DNA of 57,074 nucleotides from the NCBI GenBank assembly GCA_913030665.1, contig CAJWFS010000005.1, positions 1-57,074 of the forward strand, read 5' to 3'. Below the pieces are notes generated by a model, which was not told the DNA's origin, did not search any database, and was given only the letters and a program-made list of their open reading frames with translations. Each line of letters begins with the position of its first letter. The first letter of the stretch is position 1. Source of the stretch: an uncultured Acidimicrobiaceae bacterium. Lineage in GTDB: Bacteria; Actinomycetota; Acidimicrobiia; Acidimicrobiales; MedAcidi-G1. This document shows positions 28,289 through 36,193 of the stretch, in pieces. The position numbers and the translations under genes are program-made.

Positions 28289-29764
28289 TCAGGCGTGGAT
28301 GGGCGCCCTGTTCTTCGACCAGTGAACCTCGGCCTCGAGCTGCGACCCGACCGCGATGAGCAGGTCCTCACGTCCATAGGCGGCGACCAGCTGAACCCCG
28401 ACAGGTAGGCCGTCAGAGGAGCCGAGCGGCAGCGAGATCGCTGGTTGGCCCGAGGTGTTGAACGGTGCGGTGAACACTGAGTAGGGGATGGATTCCTTGG
28501 AGCCACGGACCGGGTCGTCGGGGGTTGGGGTGAGCTGGCCGAGGTGGGGCGGCGGATCGGCCGTGGTCGGGGTGAGCAGCAGGTCGAAGTCCTCCCACCA
28601 GGTTGCCAGCGCCCTGCGCCATGTGCCCATGACGGCCTGTGCCCTGGCGTAGTCGGGAGCGGTGATCCCGCGGCCGCGCTCGGCGAGGAACCAGGTGCCG
28701 GGCTCCACGTCGTCGGCCGTGATCGTGCGCCCCAGCCTGGCACCCAGGGTCTCGATGCTCACGACGGCTCCCACGCCCCAGTTCAGGGTGAAAGCCCATA
28801 CGAGCTCCTTCATCTCCCCGATCTGTCCGAATGCCTCGGGCCGTGACTCGACCACGTCGTGGCCCATGTCGGCCAGCAGGTCGGCTGTCATGCGGGTGGC
28901 CGCCTCGCAGTCAGCATGCGTGGGTACCCGGTGGTTGTCCGGCATCAGGCCTATGCGAAGTCGTCCCGGATCCCAGCCGACCCGGTCGGCGTAGGGCCGT
29001 CCGTGGTCGGGGGCCACCACGCCGTCCCCGGGAAAGGGGATGGCGCAGGCGTCCAGGATGGCAGCGGTGTCGCGCATCGTGTGGGTCACGACATGTTGGC
29101 AGGAGAAGCTCCATTCCTCCTTTGGGCCCTGCGAGATCCGACCCCTGGATGGCTTGAGGCCGACCAGCCCACACATGGCTGCCGGGATGCGGATGGAGCC
29201 GCCGCCGTCGCTGGCGTTGGCGGCCGGGACCATGCCCGAGGCCACCGCGGCGGCGGCCCCGCCGGAGGATCCGCCGGGGCTGTGGTCGGGGTTCCAGGGG
29301 TTGCGCGTGGGGCCGTAGGCGAGGGGTTCGGTTGTGGCGACGAGGCCCAGCTCCGGCGTGTTGGTGCGACCTACGTTGATGAAGCCCGCCTGTTTGTAGC
29401 GGATGATGAGGTTTGAGTCGGAGTCGGCGGTGAACCCGGCGTCCTTCAGGGCCTGCATCCCGCCGTGCTGGGGCTGGCCGGCCTCCTCGGCCCAAAGGTC
29501 CTTTATGAGCATCGGAACGCCTCGGAACGGCCCCGTGGGGAGGTCGTCGGAGGCTGCCAGCTCCAGGGCCTGTTCGAACTGGCGGTGGATGACCGCGTTC
29601 AGGTCTCCGTCGAGACGCTGTATGCGGTCGATCGTGGCCTGCACGGCCTCGACCGCCGATAGGTCTCCGGCGCGGATCATGGAGGCCAGCCCGACGGCGT
29701 CGACCCGGGCCAGGTCGTCGTCGTGGGTGGCCTGTCGGTTATCAGGTTGGGTGGCGTCGTCCAT
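28289..29764 (-). CDS. amidase (amidase signature family)
   Basis: GGSSGGAAAAVASGMVPAANASDGGGSIRIPAAMCGLVGLKPSRGRIS. Confidence 0.95.
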   Translation of the reverse strand: MDDATQPDNRQATHDDDLARVDAVGLASMIRAGDLSAVEAVQATIDRIQRLDGDLNAVIHRQFEQALELAASDDLPTGPFRGVPMLIKDLWAEEAGQPQHGGMQALKDAGFTADSDSNLIIRYKQAGFINVGRTNTPELGLVATTEPLAYGPTRNPWNPDHSPGGSSGGAAAAVASGMVPAANASDGGGSIRIPAAMCGLVGLKPSRGRISQGPKEEWSFSCQHVVTHTMRDTAAILDACAIPFPGDGVVAPDHGRPYADRVGWDPGRLRIGLMPDNHRVPTHADCEAATRMTADLLADMGHDVVESRPEAFGQIGEMKELVWAFTLNWGVGAVVSIETLGARLGRTITADDVEPGTWFLAERGRGITAPDYARAQAVMGTWRRALATWWEDFDLLLTPTTADPPPHLGQLTPTPDDPVRGSKESIPYSVFTAPFNTSGQPAISLPLGSSDGLPVGVQLVAAYGREDLLIAVGSQLEAEVHWSKNRAPIHA

Positions 29765-29812
29765 GGTGCTGGACCGTACCGGTGGCAGCGATGGCAGCCC
29801 GGGTCGGGGTGC

Positions 29813-30181
29813 CTAATCGCCGGCTTCGGCACGCTCCAGGTAGTTGTAGACGGTGAAGCGGCTCACCCCGAGGGCCTCGGCTACGTCCTCGACGGACTTC
29901 CGGAGCGTGAACGCCCCCCAGTCGTTCAGCAGCGCAACCGCTCCCTGCTTCTGGGACCGGTCCATTTCGACGCATGGGAGCCCGACCTCGTGCTCGGCCG
30001 CTGTCAGCAGCGTGTCCAGGGCACAGTGCAGGTCGGGTCGCCTCAGGCCACCGACCACCTCGCCCTCCCATTCCAGTGGTAGGTCGGACTCAGTCAGTTC
30101 TCCGAGGGCCAGGATGGTGCAGCCGAGGGCATCGGCTATCGGCTGGATCGCCTCCACGAGGGGATGCACGGGCCGGTTCAC
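29813..30181 (-). CDS. HTH transcriptional regulator (YheO/DauR-type C-terminal HTH)
   Basis: FTLRKSVEDVAEALGVSRFTVYNYLERAEAG; divergent from the Mo-hydroxylase operon. Confidence 0.8.
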   Translation of the reverse strand: MNRPVHPLVEAIQPIADALGCTILALGELTESDLPLEWEGEVVGGLRRPDLHCALDTLLTAAEHEVGLPCVEMDRSQKQGAVALLNDWGAFTLRKSVEDVAEALGVSRFTVYNYLERAEAGD

Positions 30182-30254
30182 GCCAGAACCCTAGCCAAGG
30201 TAATAAGATTGACAAAATGTTGACGCGGGAGATGTCGGGCGGGAGCATTGCGGG

Positions 30255-31118
30255 GTGACAATGACCATCGCGCTCACGCTGGACGATGCCTGTGCGGCCC
30301 TGGCCGCTGATCCGACCGCGACCGTCCTGGCCGGGGGCACGGATCTCATGGTCCAGGTGAACCGGGGGGACCACAGCATCGGCAACGTGGTGGCGATCGA
30401 CCGGGTCCCTGAGCTTCGGGGGTGGACCCGCGAGGGGGACGTCCTGCGAATCGGCGCCGGGATGACCTATGCGGACATGGCCGATCCCGGGTTCGGCGCC
30501 CTCGCACCGGCCCTTGGCCAGGCCGCCCGTACGGTCGGTTCACCGCAGATCCGGGCCACCGGCACCATCGGCGGAAACCTGGCGACGGCGTCGCCGGCCG
30601 GCGACATGCTGCCGGTGCTCGTCGCCCTGGATGCCGTGGTCGAACTCCGCTCCTCCGACGGCGAAAGGCATCTTCCCCTCGACGAGTTCGTCGTAGGCGT
30701 CAAGGCCAACGCCCTGTCCGCCGGTGAACTGATCGTCGCCGTGAGGGTCCCGGTTCTGCACGGCCCCCAGGAGTTCATGAAGGTCGGGCCCCGCAATGCC
30801 ATGGTCATCTCGGTGGCCTCCCTCGCCCTCGTGGTCGACCCTTTCGGACGGACGGTCCGGGTCGGCCTGGGATCCGTGGCCCCGGTTCCGTTGCGGGCCA
30901 CCGAGGCCGAGGTGATGATCGGCGGCCGTATCGACTGGGAGGGTGGACGACCGCCCACGGCTGGCGATGTGGATCGGTTCGGCCAGCTGGTGGCCGATGC
31001 CGCCCGCCCCATCGACGACCACCGGGGAACGGCCGCCTACCGCAGGCACGTCGTCGGGGTGATGGCCCGTCGCGCCCTGGTCCGGGCCTTCGGCATGGTC
31101 GGAGAGGAGGCGGCGTGA
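30255..31118 (+). CDS. xanthine dehydrogenase family, FAD-binding subunit
   Basis: TVLAGGTDLMVQVNRG, GSPQIRATGTIGGNLATASPAGDMLPVLVALDA. Confidence 0.95.
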   Translation: MTMTIALTLDDACAALAADPTATVLAGGTDLMVQVNRGDHSIGNVVAIDRVPELRGWTREGDVLRIGAGMTYADMADPGFGALAPALGQAARTVGSPQIRATGTIGGNLATASPAGDMLPVLVALDAVVELRSSDGERHLPLDEFVVGVKANALSAGELIVAVRVPVLHGPQEFMKVGPRNAMVISVASLALVVDPFGRTVRVGLGSVAPVPLRATEAEVMIGGRIDWEGGRPPTAGDVDRFGQLVADAARPIDDHRGTAAYRRHVVGVMARRALVRAFGMVGEEAA

Positions 31119-31612
31119 GAACCGATCCGTACCGCCTCACCGTCAACGGCCGGCCTGTGGAGGTGATCGACGGTCATGCCGGTGAGAGCCTCCTGTTCGT
31201 CCTACGGGAACGCCTGGGCCTCCCTGGATCCAAGAACGCCTGCGAGGAGGGGGAGTGCGGGTCCTGCTCGGTCCTCCTTGACGGCGACCTGGTCTGCAGC
31301 TGCCTGGTGCTTGCTGCCGCGGCCGCCGACCGCGATGTCGCCACAGTGGAGGGTCTGTCGGATGCCGGTGGCGAGGTCGGACCGTTGGCCTACGTTCAAC
31401 GAGCATTCGTGGAGGCCGGCGCAGTCCAGTGCGGCTTCTGCACCCCGGGGCTGCTCATGGCCGTGGATGCCCTGTTGTGCGAGGAACCGGATCCCGATGA
31501 CCTGACCGTGCGCGAGGCCATCAGCGGCAACCTGTGCCGGTGCACCGGCTATGGCCGGATCCTGGAAGCCGTGGACCGGGCGGCTGCCATGCGGCGGGAG
31601 GCCTGCTCATGA
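31115..31612 (+). CDS. xanthine dehydrogenase family, 2Fe-2S subunit
   Basis: NACEEGECGSCSVLLDG, VQCGFCTPG, NLCRCTGYGRI; all cluster cysteines present. Confidence 0.97.
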   Translation: MRTDPYRLTVNGRPVEVIDGHAGESLLFVLRERLGLPGSKNACEEGECGSCSVLLDGDLVCSCLVLAAAAADRDVATVEGLSDAGGEVGPLAYVQRAFVEAGAVQCGFCTPGLLMAVDALLCEEPDPDDLTVREAISGNLCRCTGYGRILEAVDRAAAMRREACS

Positions 31613-33915
31613 GTGAGGTCCGGGCCACGCAGACTCGTGGGCGGACCCGCCCCTCCGGGATCGGGGAGAGCGTCCGGCGCCCTGACGCGATCCCCAAGGT
31701 GACTGGTGCCTTCGCCTTCTCCAGTGACCTCCGGCACGACCGGATGCTCTGGGGCGGCACCCTGCGGTCGCCCCACCCTTCAGCCCGGATCTCGTCGATC
31801 GACGTGGGACCGGCGGTGGCCGTGACCGGCGTGCACGCCGTCCTGACGCATTCCGACGTGCCCGGGAGGGCCACCTTCGGCCTGGAGCACCTCGACCAGT
31901 CGGTGCTGGCCGGCGATGTGGTGCGCTACGCGGGCGAACCGGTGGCCATCGTGGCCGCTGACCATCCCGACACCGTTCGTCGGGCACTCGACGCCATACA
32001 AGTCGAGTACGAGGTGACCGAGCCGCTCGTGGACCCGTCCCGGGCGGAGACGGCGACGCCGATCCACCCGGACGGAAACCTCATCCGTCGTATCCACCTG
32101 CGCCACGGCGACCCGTCGGCTGCCGACCGTGAGGGCCTGGTGACGGTGGAGGGCACCTACGAGGTGGGCATGCAGGACCAGGCCTTCCTCGGACCGGAGT
32201 CCGGGCTGGCCGTTCCGGCCGCCGACGGCGGAGTCGACCTGTTCATCGCCACCCAGTGGCTCCACGTTGACCGCGACCAGGTGGCCGACTGCCTGGGCAT
32301 GGACCCCGACCTGGTCAGGCTGACCCTGGCCGGCGTGGGCGGGGCGTTCGGCGCCCGGGAGGACCTCAGCCTGCACGTCCACCTCTGCATGCTCGCCCTG
32401 TACACCGGTCGGCCGGTGAAGATGGTCTACTCACGCCACGAGAGCTTCCACGGTCACGTGCACCGGCACCCGGCCCGCATGTGGTACCGACACCACGCCG
32501 AGCCCGACGGCACGCTCGTCCGGGTGGAAGCCCGGCTGCTCCTCGACGGCGGGGCGTACGCCTCCTCCAGCGGTGCGGTGATCGCCAACGCCACCTGCTT
32601 CGCTGCCGGGCCCTACCGGGTTCCGTCGGCCGACGTCGACGGCGTGGTGGTACGAACCAACAACCCACCGTGCGGGGCCATGCGGGGATTCGGGGCGGTC
32701 CAGACCTGCATGGCCCACGAGGCCCAGATGGACCGCCTGGCCACCGCCCTGGACATGGACCCGATCGACCTCCGGCTGAAGAACGCGCTGGCACCCGGTG
32801 ACCGCCTGCTCACCGGACAGGTGTTGACCGGCACGCTCCCGGTGGCCGAGGTCATCCGGACGTGCGCGGAACATCCGTCGGCAGCCGTGAGGTCCGACGA
32901 GCCCATGACCAGGCCGGGCGGTGCCGGACGTACCGCCGACGCCGACCACGTGGTGCGTGGCGAGGCGCTGGCCGTGGGGTTCAAGAACCTCATGTTCTCG
33001 GAGGGCTTCGACGACTCGTCGGCCGCCCGGTGCGAGCTGCGCGACGGCGTGGTGACGATCACGTGTGCCTGTGCCGAGGTGGGACAAGGCTTCGTGACCC
33101 TGATCGGCCAGATCACCAGCGAGGTGCTGGGGGTGGACGAGGTGGTCCTCGCCCCGGTCGAGACCACGGGCATCGGGTCGGCCGGCTCCACTTCGGCCAG
33201 CCGCCAGTCATGGATGTCGGGAGGTGCCGTGCAGAAGGCCTGCGAGGAGGTTCGGGCCGCCGTCGTGGCCCGCGTGGCGGTGACCCACGACGTACCGGTC
33301 GATGACCTGGTCCTGGTGGAGGGTCGGGTGGAGTCGCTCTCCGGGAGCGTGTCGGTGGACCTGGCCGAAGCCACCGCGGAACCGTTGTCGGCCGACGTCG
33401 TCTATCGCCACGCCCCGACGTCGCCGCTGGATCATGACGGCCAGGGCGATGCGCACGTCTCGTTCGCGGTCTCCGCCCACCGGGCCATCGTCGACGTGGA
33501 CCCGGACCTCGGCCTCGTGCGGGTCGTGGAGCTGACCACCTCCCAGGACGTGGGACGGGTGCTGAACCCGGTCCAGGCCGTCGGACAACTGGAGGGTGGT
33601 GCCGCGCAGGGCGTCGGGCTGGCCGTCATGGAGGAGGTCTTGGTCGATGGCGGCCGGATCCGCAACGCATCGTTCACCGACTACCTGGTGCCGACCGCCC
33701 TGGACATGCCACCGGTGGAGATAGCGGCCCTCATAGAACAACCTGAACCGGGGGCACCCTTCGGGGCCAAGGGGATCGGGGAGCCGCCCTGCATCTCTTC
33801 GACCGCCGCGGTGGTCGGTGCCCTGCGCCACGCCACGGGCCTGGAGTTGGCCCGTGTACCGGTACGCCCGGCCGACATTGCCCTGGCCGAAGCACAGGCG
33901 GGAGTCGATCGGTGA
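31609..33915 (+). CDS. xanthine dehydrogenase family, molybdopterin-binding subunit
   Basis: VGGAFGAREDLSLHVHL, CGAMRGFGAVQT, FGAKGIGEPPCISSTAAV. Confidence 0.96.
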   Translation: MSEVRATQTRGRTRPSGIGESVRRPDAIPKVTGAFAFSSDLRHDRMLWGGTLRSPHPSARISSIDVGPAVAVTGVHAVLTHSDVPGRATFGLEHLDQSVLAGDVVRYAGEPVAIVAADHPDTVRRALDAIQVEYEVTEPLVDPSRAETATPIHPDGNLIRRIHLRHGDPSAADREGLVTVEGTYEVGMQDQAFLGPESGLAVPAADGGVDLFIATQWLHVDRDQVADCLGMDPDLVRLTLAGVGGAFGAREDLSLHVHLCMLALYTGRPVKMVYSRHESFHGHVHRHPARMWYRHHAEPDGTLVRVEARLLLDGGAYASSSGAVIANATCFAAGPYRVPSADVDGVVVRTNNPPCGAMRGFGAVQTCMAHEAQMDRLATALDMDPIDLRLKNALAPGDRLLTGQVLTGTLPVAEVIRTCAEHPSAAVRSDEPMTRPGGAGRTADADHVVRGEALAVGFKNLMFSEGFDDSSAARCELRDGVVTITCACAEVGQGFVTLIGQITSEVLGVDEVVLAPVETTGIGSAGSTSASRQSWMSGGAVQKACEEVRAAVVARVAVTHDVPVDDLVLVEGRVESLSGSVSVDLAEATAEPLSADVVYRHAPTSPLDHDGQGDAHVSFAVSAHRAIVDVDPDLGLVRVVELTTSQDVGRVLNPVQAVGQLEGGAAQGVGLAVMEEVLVDGGRIRNASFTDYLVPTALDMPPVEIAALIEQPEPGAPFGAKGIGEPPCISSTAAVVGALRHATGLELARVPVRPADIALAEAQAGVDR

Positions 33916-35210
33916 GCGACCTGCACATCGACGGGGATCGGCTGGTGCGCCGCATCAACGACCTGGCCACCATCGGTCCGATCGAGGGGGGCGGCTCCTG
34001 CCGCCTGGCCCTGACCGACGAGGACAGGGACGGCCGTGACCTCGTCGTGGCCTGGATGACCGACCTGGGCCTGGACATCAGCATGGACGGCATCGGCAAC
34101 GTCGTGGGCGTGCGGCCCGGGCGCACCGACGGCCCCCCGATCATGACCGGGAGCCACATAGACACCGTCCGGACGGGCGGCCGCTACGACGGCAACCTCG
34201 GGGTGCTGGCAGGCCTCGAGGTGATCGAGACCCTCGAACAGCACGGGATCACGACGGAGCATCCCTTCGCGGTCGCCTTCTTCACCGACGAGGAGGGCGC
34301 CCGGTTCCAACCGGACATGCTCGGCAGCCTCGTCTACGCGGGCGGCATGGGGTTGGAGGAGGCCCTGGACGTCGTGGGCATCGACGGAGCGGTCCTGGGC
34401 GAGGAGCTGGACCGAATCGGCTACCGGGGAACCTCGCCGTGCCCCGGCTCCGCCCCCCGGGCATTCGTGGAGCTCCATGTGGAGCAGGGGCCCGTGCTGG
34501 AGGCCGATGGGGTCACGATCGGGGCCGTGACCGGGGTGCAGGGAATCTCATGGACGGAGCTGGCCATCACCGGCCAGTCCAACCATGCGGGCACCACGCC
34601 CATGGACCTTCGCCACGACCCCGGCTACGTGGCGGCGCTGATCGCCTCCTACGTGCGCCAGTTGGCGATCCGGATGGGTGGCCGCCAGGTGGCGACCGTC
34701 GGGAGCCTGGAGCTCCACCCGAACCTGGTCAACGTCGTCGCCGCCAGCGCCAGGCTGACGGTGGACCTCCGCAACACGGATGAGGCCCTCCTGGGGGAGG
34801 CGGAGGCCGACCTGGCCCGGTTCGTGGCCGAAGCCGCGGCCGCCGAGGGAGTGACCGTAGAGGAGCGCACGCTGGCCAGGTTCCAGCCGGTGGCGTTCGA
34901 CGACCGGGTGGTCGACACCGTCGCTGCGGTCGCCACCGAGCTGGGCCACTCCGTGAAGCGGCTTCCGTCGGGTGCCGGACACGATGCCCAGATGATGGCC
35001 CGACTCTGTCCGACAGGCATGGTCTTCGTACCCAGTCGCGACGGCATCAGCCACAACCCGGCCGAGTACACCGAGCCTGACGACCTGGTGGCCGGCGCCG
35101 ACGTCCTACTGGGGAGCATGCTGGCACTGGACGCGATGGACCTCTCGACGACCGGCGCTCCGGACGGGAGTGGCGGTGCTTCGACCGACGGGGCGGAGGG
35201 CGCACCATGA
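33912..35210 (+). CDS. M20-family Zn hydrolase (N-carbamoyl-L-amino acid hydrolase / allantoate amidohydrolase type)
   Basis: MTGSHIDTVRTGGRYDGNLGVLAGLEV, FTDEEGARF, HVEQGPVLEADG, GAGHDAQMMA. Confidence 0.9.
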   Translation: MSDLHIDGDRLVRRINDLATIGPIEGGGSCRLALTDEDRDGRDLVVAWMTDLGLDISMDGIGNVVGVRPGRTDGPPIMTGSHIDTVRTGGRYDGNLGVLAGLEVIETLEQHGITTEHPFAVAFFTDEEGARFQPDMLGSLVYAGGMGLEEALDVVGIDGAVLGEELDRIGYRGTSPCPGSAPRAFVELHVEQGPVLEADGVTIGAVTGVQGISWTELAITGQSNHAGTTPMDLRHDPGYVAALIASYVRQLAIRMGGRQVATVGSLELHPNLVNVVAASARLTVDLRNTDEALLGEAEADLARFVAEAAAAEGVTVEERTLARFQPVAFDDRVVDTVAAVATELGHSVKRLPSGAGHDAQMMARLCPTGMVFVPSRDGISHNPAEYTEPDDLVAGADVLLGSMLALDAMDLSTTGAPDGSGGASTDGAEGAP

Positions 35211-36193
35211 GCCGGGTGTTGACGGTGGGCGCAGCGCAGATGGGTCCGATCCAGCTGGCCGACGCCCGGCCCGAGGTGGTGGAGAGACTCGTGGCGCTGC
35301 TCCGCTCCGGTGCTGCGGCAGGTTGCGACCTGGTGGTGTTCCCCGAGCTGGCCCTCACCACCTTCTTTCCCAGGTGGTGGGTGGACGACCTGGCCGACGC
35401 CGACCACTTCTACGAGACCGAGATGCCGGGCCCGGACACCCGACCCCTCTTCGACGAGGCCAGGCGCCTGGGGGTGGGGTTCCACCTCGGCTATGCAGAG
35501 CTGACGTCGGCCGGCCACCGCTACAACACGGCGATCCTCGTCGAGCGGGACGGTTCGATCGTCGGCCGGTACCGCAAGGTGCACCTGCCGGGCCACTCCG
35601 AGCACGAGCCGTGGCGGGCCTTCCAGCACCTGGAGCGGTACTACTTCGAGGCGGGCGACGGCTTCGCCGTGCACGGGGCGTTCGGCGGGGTGGTCGGCAT
35701 GGCCATCTGCAACGACCGCCGCTGGCCCGAGACCTACAGGGTGCTCGGACTCCAGGGGTGCGAGCTGGCCCTCATCGGATACAACACGCCCATCCACTAC
35801 GCCCCGGATCCTGCCCAGGACCGCCTGCAGGGATTCCACAACCACCTCGTCCTGCAGTCCGGCGCCTACCAGAACGGCATGTGGGTTGTAGGCGTGGCCA
35901 AGGCCGGCGAGGAAGAGGGGTGCGCCTTGCTGGGGGAGAGCGCCATCGTCGCCCCATCGGGCGAGATCGCCGCACTGTGCACCACCGACGGTGACGAGTT
36001 GGCCGTGGCTGAGGTGGACCTGGACCTGTGCGCCGGGTACACCGGGACGCTGTTCGACTTCCACAGGTATCGCAGGCCCGAGGTCTACGGTCGGATCACC
36101 GCCCAGCGGGGGCCGGAGGTTCCTGCCGGTGTCCGTGCGGCCCTGGATGACAACGTGGAGTCCACCGCTGAGCCGGAAGAGGAAGGGTCGTGA
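35207..36193 (+). CDS. carbon-nitrogen hydrolase (nitrilase superfamily, N-carbamoyl-D-amino acid hydrolase-like)
   Basis: LVVFPELALTTFFPRWW, GRYRKVHLPGHSEHEPWRAFQHLERYYFEAGDGF, GMAICNDRRWPETYRVLGLQG. Confidence 0.9.
   Translation: MSRVLTVGAAQMGPIQLADARPEVVERLVALLRSGAAAGCDLVVFPELALTTFFPRWWVDDLADADHFYETEMPGPDTRPLFDEARRLGVGFHLGYAELTSAGHRYNTAILVERDGSIVGRYRKVHLPGHSEHEPWRAFQHLERYYFEAGDGFAVHGAFGGVVGMAICNDRRWPETYRVLGLQGCELALIGYNTPIHYAPDPAQDRLQGFHNHLVLQSGAYQNGMWVVGVAKAGEEEGCALLGESAIVAPSGEIAALCTTDGDELAVAEVDLDLCAGYTGTLFDFHRYRRPEVYGRITAQRGPEVPAGVRAALDDNVESTAEPEEEGS

Noticed and set aside
31609-33915. Possible carbon monoxide dehydrogenase large subunit (CoxL)
   Set aside because: Active-site loop reads CGAMRGFGAVQ, not the form I AYRCSFR motif; better as xanthine-dehydrogenase family.
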